From Vibrio superstes (GTDB taxonomy: Bacteria; Pseudomonadota; Gammaproteobacteria; Enterobacterales; Vibrionaceae): a stretch of 64,000 nucleotides of DNA. The notes under the pieces are model-generated. The model saw nothing but the letters and a program-made list of their open reading frames with translations. It made no database searches and was not told the origin of the DNA. Below, piece after piece: positions 17,320 through 25,717 of this stretch. A program made the position numbers and the translations under genes. The stretch's first letter is position 1. Each line of letters starts with the position of its first letter. The stretch is from positions 124,001 through 188,000 of the forward strand of contig NZ_BCUR01000001.1 of NCBI RefSeq assembly GCF_003569005.1. Direction: 5' to 3'.

Positions 17320-18216
17320 TTAGTTAGCTTGAAGCTTTGCAAAGTTTACTTTGCGCTTCTTCATTACATTCAGTGCGTAACTACCAATCACAAGCACGGC
17401 ACCAACTAGTGATATCATTTTCATATCAGCAGTCCATGGGATATTACTTAGCAGCATATTTGCACCGATTAGAAGCAATACAACGTAAACGATACGAAGG
17501 AATTGTTCGCGGTTGATTTTTTCTAGGAAACGCATACCAAAGTAGAAACCAATACCAGCTAGAGGAAGACCAATCAGTAGTGCGCTGTTTAATTCTGTTG
17601 TGAATGCGCCATTTTGATGTTGGTTAAATAGGTTCCACGTGTTCAACACAACCCAAAGCATTGTCATTGTGTTGCGGAATTTTTTCTTGTCCTTTACCGC
17701 TTCTAACGTATAAACAGTGATTAGTGGACCACCAATATTAAATGCACCGTGAACAATGCCACCCAAGATCAAGCAGCCATAGCGGAAAATTCTTTTCGGT
17801 AAAGTGTCAGCTACATCTTCTTCGTCAGCATCTTTAATGATGAGAGGTTTAATTACATGTTTATGCAGGTTCATTACTGCAATTACGGTAACCATCGCGC
17901 CAATCAGGATTTTCGCTGTTTGTGGTGAGATTTGATAAAAAAGGTATTGGCCAATCAGAATACCAGGGGCACACAGTGCTACGATCTTAGCCAGATCCTT
18001 CCAAGAAATATCTTCTCTTCCTTTGATCGCAAGATAGTATAAGAAAGGAATAGTAATGGCTGTACCATAAGGTACTCCCATTGTCGTGCCCAGTAGGCCA
18101 TTGGTCACTGCGGCTGCAATTACTGTACAACCAAAACCCGTTGTACCCTGCACAAAAAAGCCGATTACCTGCATTAGACCTACGAGTAAATAGTCTAATT
18201 TATAAATGAATTCCAC
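17320..18216 (-). CDS. TauE/SafE-family sulfite/organosulfonate exporter
   Basis: Inner-membrane anion exporter of 298 residues with about eight hydrophobic helices and the two repeated halves of the TauE/SafE fold (GFFVQGTTGFGCTVIA early, GGIVHGAFNIGGP in the second half). TauE/SafE proteins export sulfite, sulfoacetate and related sulfonates. GTG start with GGAGA six bases upstream. Located between the glycyl-radical enzyme and dehydrogenase genes, it is the main hint that the operon handles a sulfonate and must remove sulfite or a reduced sulfonate. Confidence 0.85.
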   Translation of the reverse strand: MEFIYKLDYLLVGLMQVIGFFVQGTTGFGCTVIAAAVTNGLLGTTMGVPYGTAITIPFLYYLAIKGREDISWKDLAKIVALCAPGILIGQYLFYQISPQTAKILIGAMVTVIAVMNLHKHVIKPLIIKDADEEDVADTLPKRIFRYGCLILGGIVHGAFNIGGPLITVYTLEAVKDKKKFRNTMTMLWVVLNTWNLFNQHQNGAFTTELNSALLIGLPLAGIGFYFGMRFLEKINREQFLRIVYVVLLLIGANMLLSNIPWTADMKMISLVGAVLVIGSYALNVMKKRKVNFAKLQAN

Positions 18217-18232
18217 GAAATTTCTCCAAACA

Positions 18233-18254
18233 GGTGGATAGCAAACTATCCACC
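18233..18254. promoter_or_regulatory. Stem-loop between glycyl-radical enzyme and exporter genes
   Basis: Perfect 9-bp arms GGTGGATAG / CTATCCACC around a CAAA loop in the 64-bp intergenic gap. No T-run follows on the coding strand. Confidence 0.55.
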
Positions 18255-18280
18255 AGATTTAATATTAATATTTAAATTGA

Positions 18281-20785
18281 TTAGAAACGAAGTTCTGTAC
18301 GGTCAATAAGATCATCTTGCAATGGCTTACCGAGCTCTACGAAATAAGCACTGTAACCAGCAACACGAACTAGCATGTCCTTGTATTGTTCAGGGTTCAT
18401 TTGTGCAGCTCTCATTTTATCTGCACTCATAATGTTGAACTGAACATGCATGCCTTTCTTAGACATATACTCATCAATGAAGCTAACCAAGATATCTCGA
18501 CCTTCGACGCCCGCTACCGCATCTTCAGGGAAACGAAGATTTAATAATGTGCCGTTTGTTGCTTTGCTGTGGTCTACTTTGGTGACTGAGTTTACAACCG
18601 CTGTTGGACCCGCAAAATCGTGTGAACCCCCAGCAGTATGAACCGGCCCCATATTATCTGAGATAGGCTCTTGGGCTTTGCGACCATCCAGAGATGCATT
18701 CATGAATAATCCCATACCCACGTTGGCGTTTACCGTATATACGCCTGGGCTAAATGCACCACCACGTGATGTTGGGCGACCAGCTATATTTTTGCAGTAA
18801 CATTCAAACATGTATTTGAACAGTTCGTCTGCCTCATCTATGTCATTACCGTAGTGAGGGATCTTCGAACTGTTTACTAAGGCATAAAGCTTGTCATGTC
18901 CTTCCCAATTGTCTCGAAGTGCGTCCAGTAATTGTTTACCTGTATATGACTTATCTTCGAACATGAGTTTTTTGATTGTGGCTAGGGAGTCAGCACATGT
19001 TGCAATTCCAGCAGCCTGAGGACCAATGCCATTGTATTTGACGCCACCTGCAGTCATATCGCGACCGGACTCGATGCACCCATCAAAGTACGCAGAAATA
19101 AACGGTGTTGGTTTCAAAGTTGCATGAATCTTGTCAGTAATGTTTAAGCTACTGCAAAGTTGGTCGCACCAAAATTCAAATTGTTTCTCAACACTTTCTA
19201 GTACTTCGTCAAAAGATTGGTACGTTTCTAGACTACCAGTGTCCGGAGCTAACTGAAGCTCGGTGTTTGGACCCGCAACAAGACGCCCGTTATTGAGAAC
19301 CATTTCCATCATTTTTGCAGCATTCACATAACCAGCATCTTGCCAGCCGTGCTCTTTACCTGGAATGGTTGGCTCCACACACCCGACAACAGCGTAGTCG
19401 CGTGCCTCTTCTAACGTTACACCTTTCAACTGCATTGCTTTAATAGCAGGAGTATCGTTAAACAATTTAGGGTGACCGTAACCTGCGCGAATACATTCCG
19501 TCGCTTTCACTTTTAACTCATGAGGCGTATTTTCATGCATGCGCACACAAACCCAAGGGTTCATCATGCGAGTATGAACTGATGCTTCAAGCAACAGCAT
19601 AGTTAGGTCATTGGTCGCATCATTACCATCAGTATCAACGCCGCCAATAGTCAAGCTTTCACCACCAAAACCACGACCATTACGTACTTTTACAGTACCC
19701 TTGTCTTTCAGTTTTGTAGGGTTGTTCATCTTGACATAAAGCACTTCTAGTAGTTCTAGAATGAACTCTTTAGATGTACCATTCTTTTCAATGTCAGCTA
19801 GGTAAATTGGGTGTAGCCATTGGTCCATACGACCGTATGAAATCGAGTGACCGTTACCTTCAATTTGTGTCAGTGTGGTAGCAAAGTTAAACAACTGAAT
19901 TGCTTGCCAGAATGTTTGTGGCACACCGCCTGCAATTTGATAACAGTTTTCTGCCATTGCTAGCAATTCTTGCTTTCTTGTTAAATCAGATTCCGATGCC
20001 GCCATCTCGATTGCCAAATCAGCGTAACGTGTTACATACTTCTTAGCCGCGTGCTGTGTAATCAGTGTTGCTTTGTAGTAATCACGCTTTGTTGCATAAT
20101 CAGCATCTCTTTTCGATAGCTTCGACATAGCAACTTCGACTTGCTCAATAACACCATCAAAACCAAGTGTCATTAGTTTCGCGAAGTCCATGGCAAAGTG
20201 GCCAATACCCGCAAAGTGATAGTTATTCGTCTGGAAGATTTTCTCTCCCATATGAGAACCATTCTTTTGATCTTGGTCGAGCGTTGCAGTAATCATTTCG
20301 TTTACTGTCTTACCTTTCCAGTAAGCACAAAGCTCCAAAATTTCAGCACGCTCTTCTTCATTGCGGATGTAAAATTGGTCGTTCTCGCGTTCTTCGAACG
20401 GTGCATTGTTAATTTCATCAATGATCCAATCTACCGAAAACTCTGGGTAGATCGGTGATGCTTTAGCTGGTGCTGCAATCTCACCGAGAATTAAGTCTTC
20501 GTCATAAATGTATAGAGAAGTATTTAATAAAATATTCTCGAATGCATAAGCACTTTGAAGAATGCGAGTTTCAACTTCATGGTTCTTAAAAGCCTGAGTG
20601 ACTAAACGTAGCCTTTCCACATCTACATCGTATGGGCGATCCAAAAATGTTTGACGCAAACGGTTAACTCGTGGATAAGGAGACCAATCATCATGTCCAA
20701 CTTCATAACCTAGGCCGTATACTTTATCAAAAGTATCAACTCCCCTAGCATCGGTAACTTGCCCCTTTACAATAGTTTCTTCCAT
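18281..20785 (-). CDS. Glycyl-radical enzyme, probable organosulfonate lyase or dehydratase
   Basis: Oxygen-sensitive enzyme of the pyruvate formate-lyase superfamily, 834 residues. Catalytic features: thiyl Cys469 and Glu471 in the VGCVEP loop, and glycyl radical Gly810 in RVAGYSAYF near the C-terminus. GCVEP is shared by glycerol/propanediol dehydratases, choline lyase and the sulfonate enzymes IslA, HpsG and HpfG, and differs from the Cys-Cys pair of formate lyase. Neighbours (activase, TauE/SafE exporter, Fe-dehydrogenase, no microcompartment shell genes) favour a sulfonate substrate, either C-S cleavage releasing sulfite or dihydroxypropanesulfonate dehydration. The strong AAGGA box suits high expression. 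Exact reaction unresolved. Confidence 0.85.
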   Translation of the reverse strand: MEETIVKGQVTDARGVDTFDKVYGLGYEVGHDDWSPYPRVNRLRQTFLDRPYDVDVERLRLVTQAFKNHEVETRILQSAYAFENILLNTSLYIYDEDLILGEIAAPAKASPIYPEFSVDWIIDEINNAPFEERENDQFYIRNEEERAEILELCAYWKGKTVNEMITATLDQDQKNGSHMGEKIFQTNNYHFAGIGHFAMDFAKLMTLGFDGVIEQVEVAMSKLSKRDADYATKRDYYKATLITQHAAKKYVTRYADLAIEMAASESDLTRKQELLAMAENCYQIAGGVPQTFWQAIQLFNFATTLTQIEGNGHSISYGRMDQWLHPIYLADIEKNGTSKEFILELLEVLYVKMNNPTKLKDKGTVKVRNGRGFGGESLTIGGVDTDGNDATNDLTMLLLEASVHTRMMNPWVCVRMHENTPHELKVKATECIRAGYGHPKLFNDTPAIKAMQLKGVTLEEARDYAVVGCVEPTIPGKEHGWQDAGYVNAAKMMEMVLNNGRLVAGPNTELQLAPDTGSLETYQSFDEVLESVEKQFEFWCDQLCSSLNITDKIHATLKPTPFISAYFDGCIESGRDMTAGGVKYNGIGPQAAGIATCADSLATIKKLMFEDKSYTGKQLLDALRDNWEGHDKLYALVNSSKIPHYGNDIDEADELFKYMFECYCKNIAGRPTSRGGAFSPGVYTVNANVGMGLFMNASLDGRKAQEPISDNMGPVHTAGGSHDFAGPTAVVNSVTKVDHSKATNGTLLNLRFPEDAVAGVEGRDILVSFIDEYMSKKGMHVQFNIMSADKMRAAQMNPEQYKDMLVRVAGYSAYFVELGKPLQDDLIDRTELRF

Positions 20786-20811
20786 CTATTAATTCCTTAT
20801 TTTTAAAATGC

Positions 20812-20864
20812 AATAGGGGAAACATGAGAATAAACCTAAGCAGAAGGCTCATATTTCCCCTATT
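20812..20864. promoter_or_regulatory. Long stem-loop between activase and glycyl-radical enzyme genes
   Basis: 17-bp arms AATAGGGGAAACATGAG / CTCATATTTCCCCTATT with one mismatch and a 19-base loop, in the 157-bp gap. It ends about 27 bp before the enzyme start on the transcript and has no terminator T-run, which suggests mRNA 5'-end protection after processing. Confidence 0.65.
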
Positions 20865-20942
20865 ACATCTTTAATATTTTTTAACTTAGTTTAATTTAAA
20901 AACGGAACATTTAGCTCTAATTGAAACAACTCAATATGATTT

Positions 20943-21887
20943 CTATTTTTCTTTAGTTCCGACAACGCAATGAATACCTCTAGATTTAAAATATTCGGCT
21001 ATCTTGGTAATCCTAACTTGAAATTCCTCTCGGTCAAAAACTAGGCTCTCCATTTTATAATCTAGCCCTAGTGAGTGATATTTCTCTTCACCAAGACGCA
21101 TGAAACTCAATAACTGCAAGGTTCTTACTTTGTTGCCCAGTTCATTGATTATGAAATCTGCTGTAGCCTCAATGTTTATTTCATCATCATTAACATTGGG
21201 GATAACCGGTATTCTTAAAATAAACTCTTTTTCTTGTTCAGAGAGCTTTTTTAGGTTAGCTAGAATTCGTTCATTATAAACACCGGTATGAGCCTTATGT
21301 TTATCGGAATCCATATGCTTAATGTCAGAGATAACTAGATCTGTATACTTCAGTATTTTTTCAATATGAGCCCACTTACCATAAAAGCTTGATTCTAAGC
21401 ACGTATGTATATCTTCTGACTGACAAACACTAAAAAGGTCAGCAACAAAATCAGCTTGCCCAATTGGGTCCCCACCAGAAACAGTAACACCACCACCCGA
21501 ACGTTGATAAAACCCCTTGTCCCTACGGATTATCTTCATACATTCATCAATAGACTTAGAGCTACCCCATTGTTTAATTGCATCTGATGGGCATTCTTCG
21601 TGACATTTCATACAGTTTGTACACTTGCTTCTGTCAATATCAGCAAGCTTATTATCAGAGAAGTTCAACATGCTTTTGTCTGGGCAGACATCAATACAAG
21701 CACCACATTTATCTTTGCCAATACACTTGCTTTTATACACTCCTGGCTGGGTGTAATGTTTGAAGCTTTCTGGGTTGCCACACCAGTCACAACGCAATGG
21801 GCACCCCTTTAAAAACAACTCTGTACGAATACCAGGGCCATCATCAATGGTGAATAGCTGTATATTAAATATGTTTGCCTGGTGCAT
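20943..21887 (-). CDS. Glycyl-radical enzyme activating enzyme (radical SAM)
   Basis: Radical SAM activase of 314 residues that uses S-adenosylmethionine to install the glycyl radical on the enzyme encoded next. The CPLRCDWC cluster motif (CxxxCxxC, about 24-31) binds the catalytic [4Fe-4S]; two ferredoxin-like Cys motifs follow (CIGKDKCGACIDVCP and CTNCMKCHEECP), as in activases of dehydratase-type glycyl-radical enzymes. GGGVTVSGGDP is the family's SAM-binding segment. I chose ATG 21887 because homologues begin near this point; an in-frame ATG at 21917 would start only 13 bases from the operator palindrome. First gene of the operon. Confidence 0.9.
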   Translation of the reverse strand: MHQANIFNIQLFTIDDGPGIRTELFLKGCPLRCDWCGNPESFKHYTQPGVYKSKCIGKDKCGACIDVCPDKSMLNFSDNKLADIDRSKCTNCMKCHEECPSDAIKQWGSSKSIDECMKIIRRDKGFYQRSGGGVTVSGGDPIGQADFVADLFSVCQSEDIHTCLESSFYGKWAHIEKILKYTDLVISDIKHMDSDKHKAHTGVYNERILANLKKLSEQEKEFILRIPVIPNVNDDEINIEATADFIINELGNKVRTLQLLSFMRLGEEKYHSLGLDYKMESLVFDREEFQVRITKIAEYFKSRGIHCVVGTKEK

Positions 21888-21929
21888 CGAATTTAGCTCT
21901 TTTTTATACAGATTCATTGTGTTGAATAC

Positions 21930-21953
21930 TTCATTGCATACGTATGCAATGAA
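21930..21953. promoter_or_regulatory. Perfect 24-bp palindrome, likely LacI-type operator
   Basis: TTCATTGCATAC followed directly by its exact reverse complement, with a central CG as in LacI/PurR operators. It lies 43 bp upstream of the chosen activase start, where it would overlap the transcription start. The LacI-family gene lies next upstream. Confidence 0.75.
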
Positions 21954-21979
21954 ATTTACTCTCTTCCAAAATGAATTTA

Positions 21980-21993
21980 TTGATATAAATCAT
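21980..21993. promoter_or_regulatory. FNR-like site, proximal
   Basis: TTGATATAAATCAT matches the FNR consensus TTGAT-N4-ATCAA at nine of ten fixed positions. Its spacing from the operator suits an activator site at about -41 relative to a start inside the palindrome. Confidence 0.65.
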
Positions 21994-22044
21994 GATCAAA
22001 TATCATCTTAACTAAGAAGGAATCACTATGAGACATTCATCACA

Positions 22045-22058
22045 TTGATATAAATCGT
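22045..22058. promoter_or_regulatory. FNR-like site, distal
   Basis: TTGATATAAATCGT matches eight of ten fixed FNR positions and repeats the 12-base core of the proximal site 65 bp away. Confidence 0.5.
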
Positions 22059-22525
22059 ACGTTATTTGTAATGACCACTGAAGAAATAGTTAAAAGTAGC
22101 GCTTAGTTGTATGCGCCATTGTTACAATGGTGGCGTGAATGCATATTTACACGTACCCATCATTAACATCAGTGATTTTAAGGGATGAGTTCGCCTATCT
22201 ACGCTAAGGAATAATTATCTCTCTGAAAAAAATGGAATATTATTGATAACCTTAATATCGGCTGTATAACTGACATCATGATGTTGGATAAAGGTTATAA
22301 ATGAGGACGAATGAAAAGAAAGAGTTTGCCGTCTCTAAAGTGAAACGGACAAACCCTGAGTACTAGTATTATTTTAGGACAAGCGCTTAGTCAAACTTGT
22401 GTCTATTGAGCAACTAGGATTGATTAAGGATGAGAATATTTAAAGTACCAAATAACAAGTAAACCAGGTTTAATCATTAGCCATTGTTTTATTACGGTGT
22501 TCTATAAAAAGCTTACTACTAGCGA
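22059..22525. other. Non-coding gap between activase promoter and LacI gene
   Basis: No gene is supported. An imperfect CGCC-ATTGT / ACAAT-GGTGGCG hairpin lies at 22114-22136. A GTTTG / CAAAC stem with a T-rich minus-strand tail at 22324-22353 may terminate the LacI gene. Confidence 0.45.
22324..22353 (-). terminator. Possible terminator of the LacI-family gene
   Basis: Imperfect stem GTTTG-CCGT / ACGG-CAAAC followed on the minus strand by a pyrimidine-rich run. It lies about 170 bp after the stop codon, so the assignment is weak. Confidence 0.35.
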
Positions 22526-23506
22526 CTAAGACGAACGCTCTACAAGCGTACCTTTATAAAAAATATACTTACCTGTTTCTTCTTCACTTCCGCTAATCCT
22601 TTCAAAAAGATCTTCGACTGTGGACTTACAGATAACATCTGTAGGCGGTTTAATAGTAGATAGCTGGTATGAAGGCCAAGATGCCATAGGTATATCATCT
22701 ACGCCAATAATTCGAATACCACTGTGATGGTGTATTTTTAAACCTTCTATGACACCAATCGCGATAATGTCATTGGCACAAAATACCGCATCTATTTTGT
22801 TAGTATCATTGACCAATTGATTGGCGGCCAACATACCAGAATCAATATCAAACGATGCCGATATTCTCACTGGCTCACTTAACCCTAACTCCATCGCTCG
22901 CTGACAAAAGCTTGACCACCGTTCTTCACAGGTCATTGAGCCTTTCTCACTACCAATAAACGATAAAGACGAGCAACCTTTTTCAAAAAAGTATTCTGCT
23001 ACTTGTTTACCCGCATCACTATTGTCTAGACCAATACTATTTGCTTTGAAGTCATCGATATACCTATTGATAAAACTTAAATACACGCCATAACGCTCAC
23101 ATTGTTCAATAATATTACTTGTTAAACGACTGGTAGCGACAATTAAGCCATCGACTTGATATTCAAATGCCCTTTGAATGGCTGAATCGAGATCGCCATT
23201 AGAGATAGGACACAAGATTGCGTGTCCTCCTTGTCTTTGAACCTCTGATGCTAAGATACGCGCTTGTAAGTCGTACATAGGATTTGAACTGCTATCCAAA
23301 GCTATCGCAATAAGCCCAGATCGATTTGAAATTAAACTACGAGCCAGTGCATTCGGTTTATAACCCAATTTCGCTGCACCTTCTAATATAAAGGTTCGCT
23401 TCTGTTCGCTAATACTTGCCTTTGGATTGAAAGCGCGAGAAACCATCGATTGAGATACACCTAAGTATTTTGCAATATCATTTGAGGTCAGATTAGACTT
23501 CTTCAT
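22526..23506 (-). CDS. LacI-family transcriptional regulator
   Basis: Regulator of 326 residues. The N-terminal LacI helix-turn-helix (TSNDIAKYLGVSQSMVSRAF, about 7-26) and hinge are followed by a periplasmic-binding-protein-like sensor domain (about 60-320). It lies immediately upstream of, and parallel to, the glycyl-radical operon, whose promoter carries a 24-bp CG-centred palindrome; the simplest reading is that it represses that operon until its ligand appears. A TTTAACTTT / AAAGTTAAA inverted repeat just upstream could serve autoregulation. Ligand unknown. Confidence 0.9.
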   Translation of the reverse strand: MKKSNLTSNDIAKYLGVSQSMVSRAFNPKASISEQKRTFILEGAAKLGYKPNALARSLISNRSGLIAIALDSSSNPMYDLQARILASEVQRQGGHAILCPISNGDLDSAIQRAFEYQVDGLIVATSRLTSNIIEQCERYGVYLSFINRYIDDFKANSIGLDNSDAGKQVAEYFFEKGCSSLSFIGSEKGSMTCEERWSSFCQRAMELGLSEPVRISASFDIDSGMLAANQLVNDTNKIDAVFCANDIIAIGVIEGLKIHHHSGIRIIGVDDIPMASWPSYQLSTIKPPTDVICKSTVEDLFERISGSEEETGKYIFYKGTLVERSS

Positions 23507-23536
23507 TCACTTTACCATTTGTACCTATTAATATTG

Positions 23537-23558
23537 TTTAACTTTATTTAAAGTTAAA
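23537..23558. promoter_or_regulatory. Inverted repeat upstream of the LacI-family gene
   Basis: Perfect 9-bp arms TTTAACTTT / AAAGTTAAA with a four-base spacer, 31 bp upstream of the start codon. A/T-rich, so chance symmetry is possible. Confidence 0.4.
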
Positions 23559-23897
23559 ATTAAATTAACAATCCTTGAGAGGCTTATAAATAACTGTTAC
23601 TAAGTGCTACATCTTGTTAATTATAATAATTATCAATTTAGAAAGCATAAGTTGTTCATTTTACTGTATCTTTGCTTGAACGTACAATCTAGCTTCTATT
23701 GTTGGAAAATCCGAGTTTTTATGGATAAGTTACATAATGGTAACTGGTTGGAGGATTAGATTGTGTTTTTACGATCTAATCATAGCAATAGGCGATAGTT
23801 TCTATCCTCAAAGGTAGGAGTTGATACAAACAGCCCCGATTACCAATAAAGTTCAAATATAACTAACATTCGTGGCTACGTTTTTCCTTGAGAGTTG

Positions 23898-24167
23898 CTA
23901 GGGTTTGTTGACCTTTTGAGGTTGTTTTTATAGCGGTTTGTTGGGTATTAATACAAGGCTGCCGCTTTTAGGTGTGGCGGTTCCACATGAACAGTGACTA
24001 ACGCGGTAGGAATGCCCAACAAAGCGCTACCCGAAGGGCTCGGCAAGAAAGGCTTGACCAGAAGCCGTTAACTCATCGTTGAGCGACTTTTGCTTAGATG
24101 ACTAGGCGGCAAGTCCCTCGCCTTGAATCAATGGCTTCTGGTCGAGCAAAAGGTCAACAGACCCTAG
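23898..24167. mobile_element. 270-bp MITE-like element with nested inverted repeats
   Basis: Outer inverted repeats GGTTTGTTGACCTTTTG / GGTCTGTTGACCTTTTG (one mismatch) are each flanked by CTAG, which may be a 4-bp target duplication as in IS5-related elements. Inside are further inverted pairs: a TTTGTTGGG motif against CCCAACAAA, and GACCAGAAGCC against GGCTTCTGGTC. No transposase frame. The right CTAG supplies the TAG stop codon of the AbgT-family gene. The segment 23559-23897 holds nothing I can name. Confidence 0.7.
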
Positions 24168-25717
24168 TTAATATACATAGAAACACCAGGACCAACGTCC
24201 AATCCCAATCCTGTCCACAACAACAAAAATGCAGTCCAGAACACTAGGAATCCAATAGCAAGTGGCAACATAGTCGCCATCAATGTCCCAATTCTCAGGT
24301 CGGGTTTATAGCTTTGCATATAAACCAAAGCCACGCTGAAGTACGGTGACATAGGAGATATTATATTAGTTACGCTATCACCGATTCTAAACATTGCCAG
24401 CGTAAAGGCAGGCTCAATATTCAGTTGCATCAACATAGGTATGAAGATCGGTGCAAACAACGCGAATTGAGCGCTACCGCTTGTCATAAAGATATTACAT
24501 ATACAGGCAATTAATATGAATCCAATGATGAGTAAGTAACCATCAACACCTGCACTTTGTAAAAATTGAGCCCCTTCGTAAGCAACTAAGTTTCCTATCC
24601 CTGTCCATTTGAAATACGCAATGAACTGCGCAATAGCGAGGAAAAGGACTAATGTAGTAGCCAGAGTTTTTACAGACTCGGCCATCAAAGCTGGAATGTC
24701 CTCAACCTTAGATATTTTACCTACCGCCTTGCCATAGGTAATGCCTATACCAAGAAAATAGAAGAACATGAAAGGTACTAAGCTTTTAAGGAATGGCGAT
24801 GGTATCAACCCCCCTTCCTCATTCCGCAGAGAAGAGGTTTCAGGAAGAACCAAAGCGGCAACAAACACCATATAACCTAAAGTAAACAGAACCACACGTT
24901 TGAGTCCTACTTTTTCTTCCTTAGTCATATTGATATCGGCGGTGGGCTTTTCTTTCACCATAGTAGACAGCGGATGTAGCTTATTGAGTCGAGGCTCAAC
25001 AATTTTGTCGATGACCAAGGTACCCACTATCGCGAGCACAAATACTGACGAAGCCACAAAGTAATAGTTATCTACAGCACTTACATAAGCGTCAGGATCA
25101 ATGATTCGAGCTGCATCCGTCGCAATCCCTGCAAATAGAGCATCTCCAACCGTAACAAATAGGCTAGCGTCAAAACCGGCTCCCGCGGCGGCATATGCGG
25201 CGGCAGCACCAGCGAGCGGGTTCCTACCTACTGAATGGAACACCATAGCCACTAATGGAATCAAAATTAGGTAGTTGGCATCAGAGGCAATCGACCCACA
25301 GATACCCGCTAGAAACACACAAAAAGTGAGCAAATGTCTAGGCGCTTTCGCAACCGTTTGAGTGAGTAACGTTGAAAGTAATCCAACTCGCTCAGCAAGC
25401 CCGATACCCAACATTACCGTAATGATCGTTCCAAGAGGCGGAAAATTTACAAAGTTCTTCACGAAGTTTGTAAACATATAGGCAATGCCTTCCCCTGAAA
25501 GCAGTGATTTTATAGGTGTTGCTTCAGCCGTTTTCGGGTTATATGTGTTTACCCCTAGGTAGTTGAAGATGGCAGAGATGAGCATTACCCCAACGGCCAA
25601 ATATACAAAGAGTAGAAAGGGATGTGGTAACTTGTTACCCGTTCGTTCAACCCATGCGAGAAAACGATTGTCTTTTATCGTTTCAGGTTTTGTTGATATT
25701 TCTTTTACGTTCTCCAT
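24164..25717 (-). CDS. AbgT-family transporter
   Basis: Inner-membrane transporter of 517 residues, family of AbgT (p-aminobenzoyl-glutamate uptake) and MtrF (sulfonamide efflux). It begins with a charged cytoplasmic leader, then about 11-13 hydrophobic segments including re-entrant-hairpin-like regions (SDANYLILIPLVAMVFHSVGRNP and MTSGSAQFALFAPIFIPM). Its ATG overlaps the stop of the M20 amidohydrolase gene (TAATG), giving translational coupling. The TAG stop lies in the CTAG border of the 270-bp element. The pairing suggests import of an N-acyl amino acid or aminobenzoyl-glutamate that the hydrolase then cleaves. Confidence 0.9.
   Translation of the reverse strand: MENVKEISTKPETIKDNRFLAWVERTGNKLPHPFLLFVYLAVGVMLISAIFNYLGVNTYNPKTAEATPIKSLLSGEGIAYMFTNFVKNFVNFPPLGTIITVMLGIGLAERVGLLSTLLTQTVAKAPRHLLTFCVFLAGICGSIASDANYLILIPLVAMVFHSVGRNPLAGAAAAYAAAGAGFDASLFVTVGDALFAGIATDAARIIDPDAYVSAVDNYYFVASSVFVLAIVGTLVIDKIVEPRLNKLHPLSTMVKEKPTADINMTKEEKVGLKRVVLFTLGYMVFVAALVLPETSSLRNEEGGLIPSPFLKSLVPFMFFYFLGIGITYGKAVGKISKVEDIPALMAESVKTLATTLVLFLAIAQFIAYFKWTGIGNLVAYEGAQFLQSAGVDGYLLIIGFILIACICNIFMTSGSAQFALFAPIFIPMLMQLNIEPAFTLAMFRIGDSVTNIISPMSPYFSVALVYMQSYKPDLRIGTLMATMLPLAIGFLVFWTAFLLLWTGLGLDVGPGVSMYIN

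Noticed and set aside
18281..20785. Pyruvate formate-lyase PflB
   Set aside because: The active site has GCVEP rather than the Cys-Cys pair of PflB, and the neighbours differ.
22045..22136. Small RNA gene upstream of the activase gene
   Set aside because: A hairpin is present but lacks a T-run or clear promoter, so no RNA gene can be supported.
14485..23506. Choline or propanediol utilisation microcompartment operon
   Set aside because: No shell proteins, CutD-type context or aldehyde dehydrogenase; a TauE/SafE exporter is present instead.
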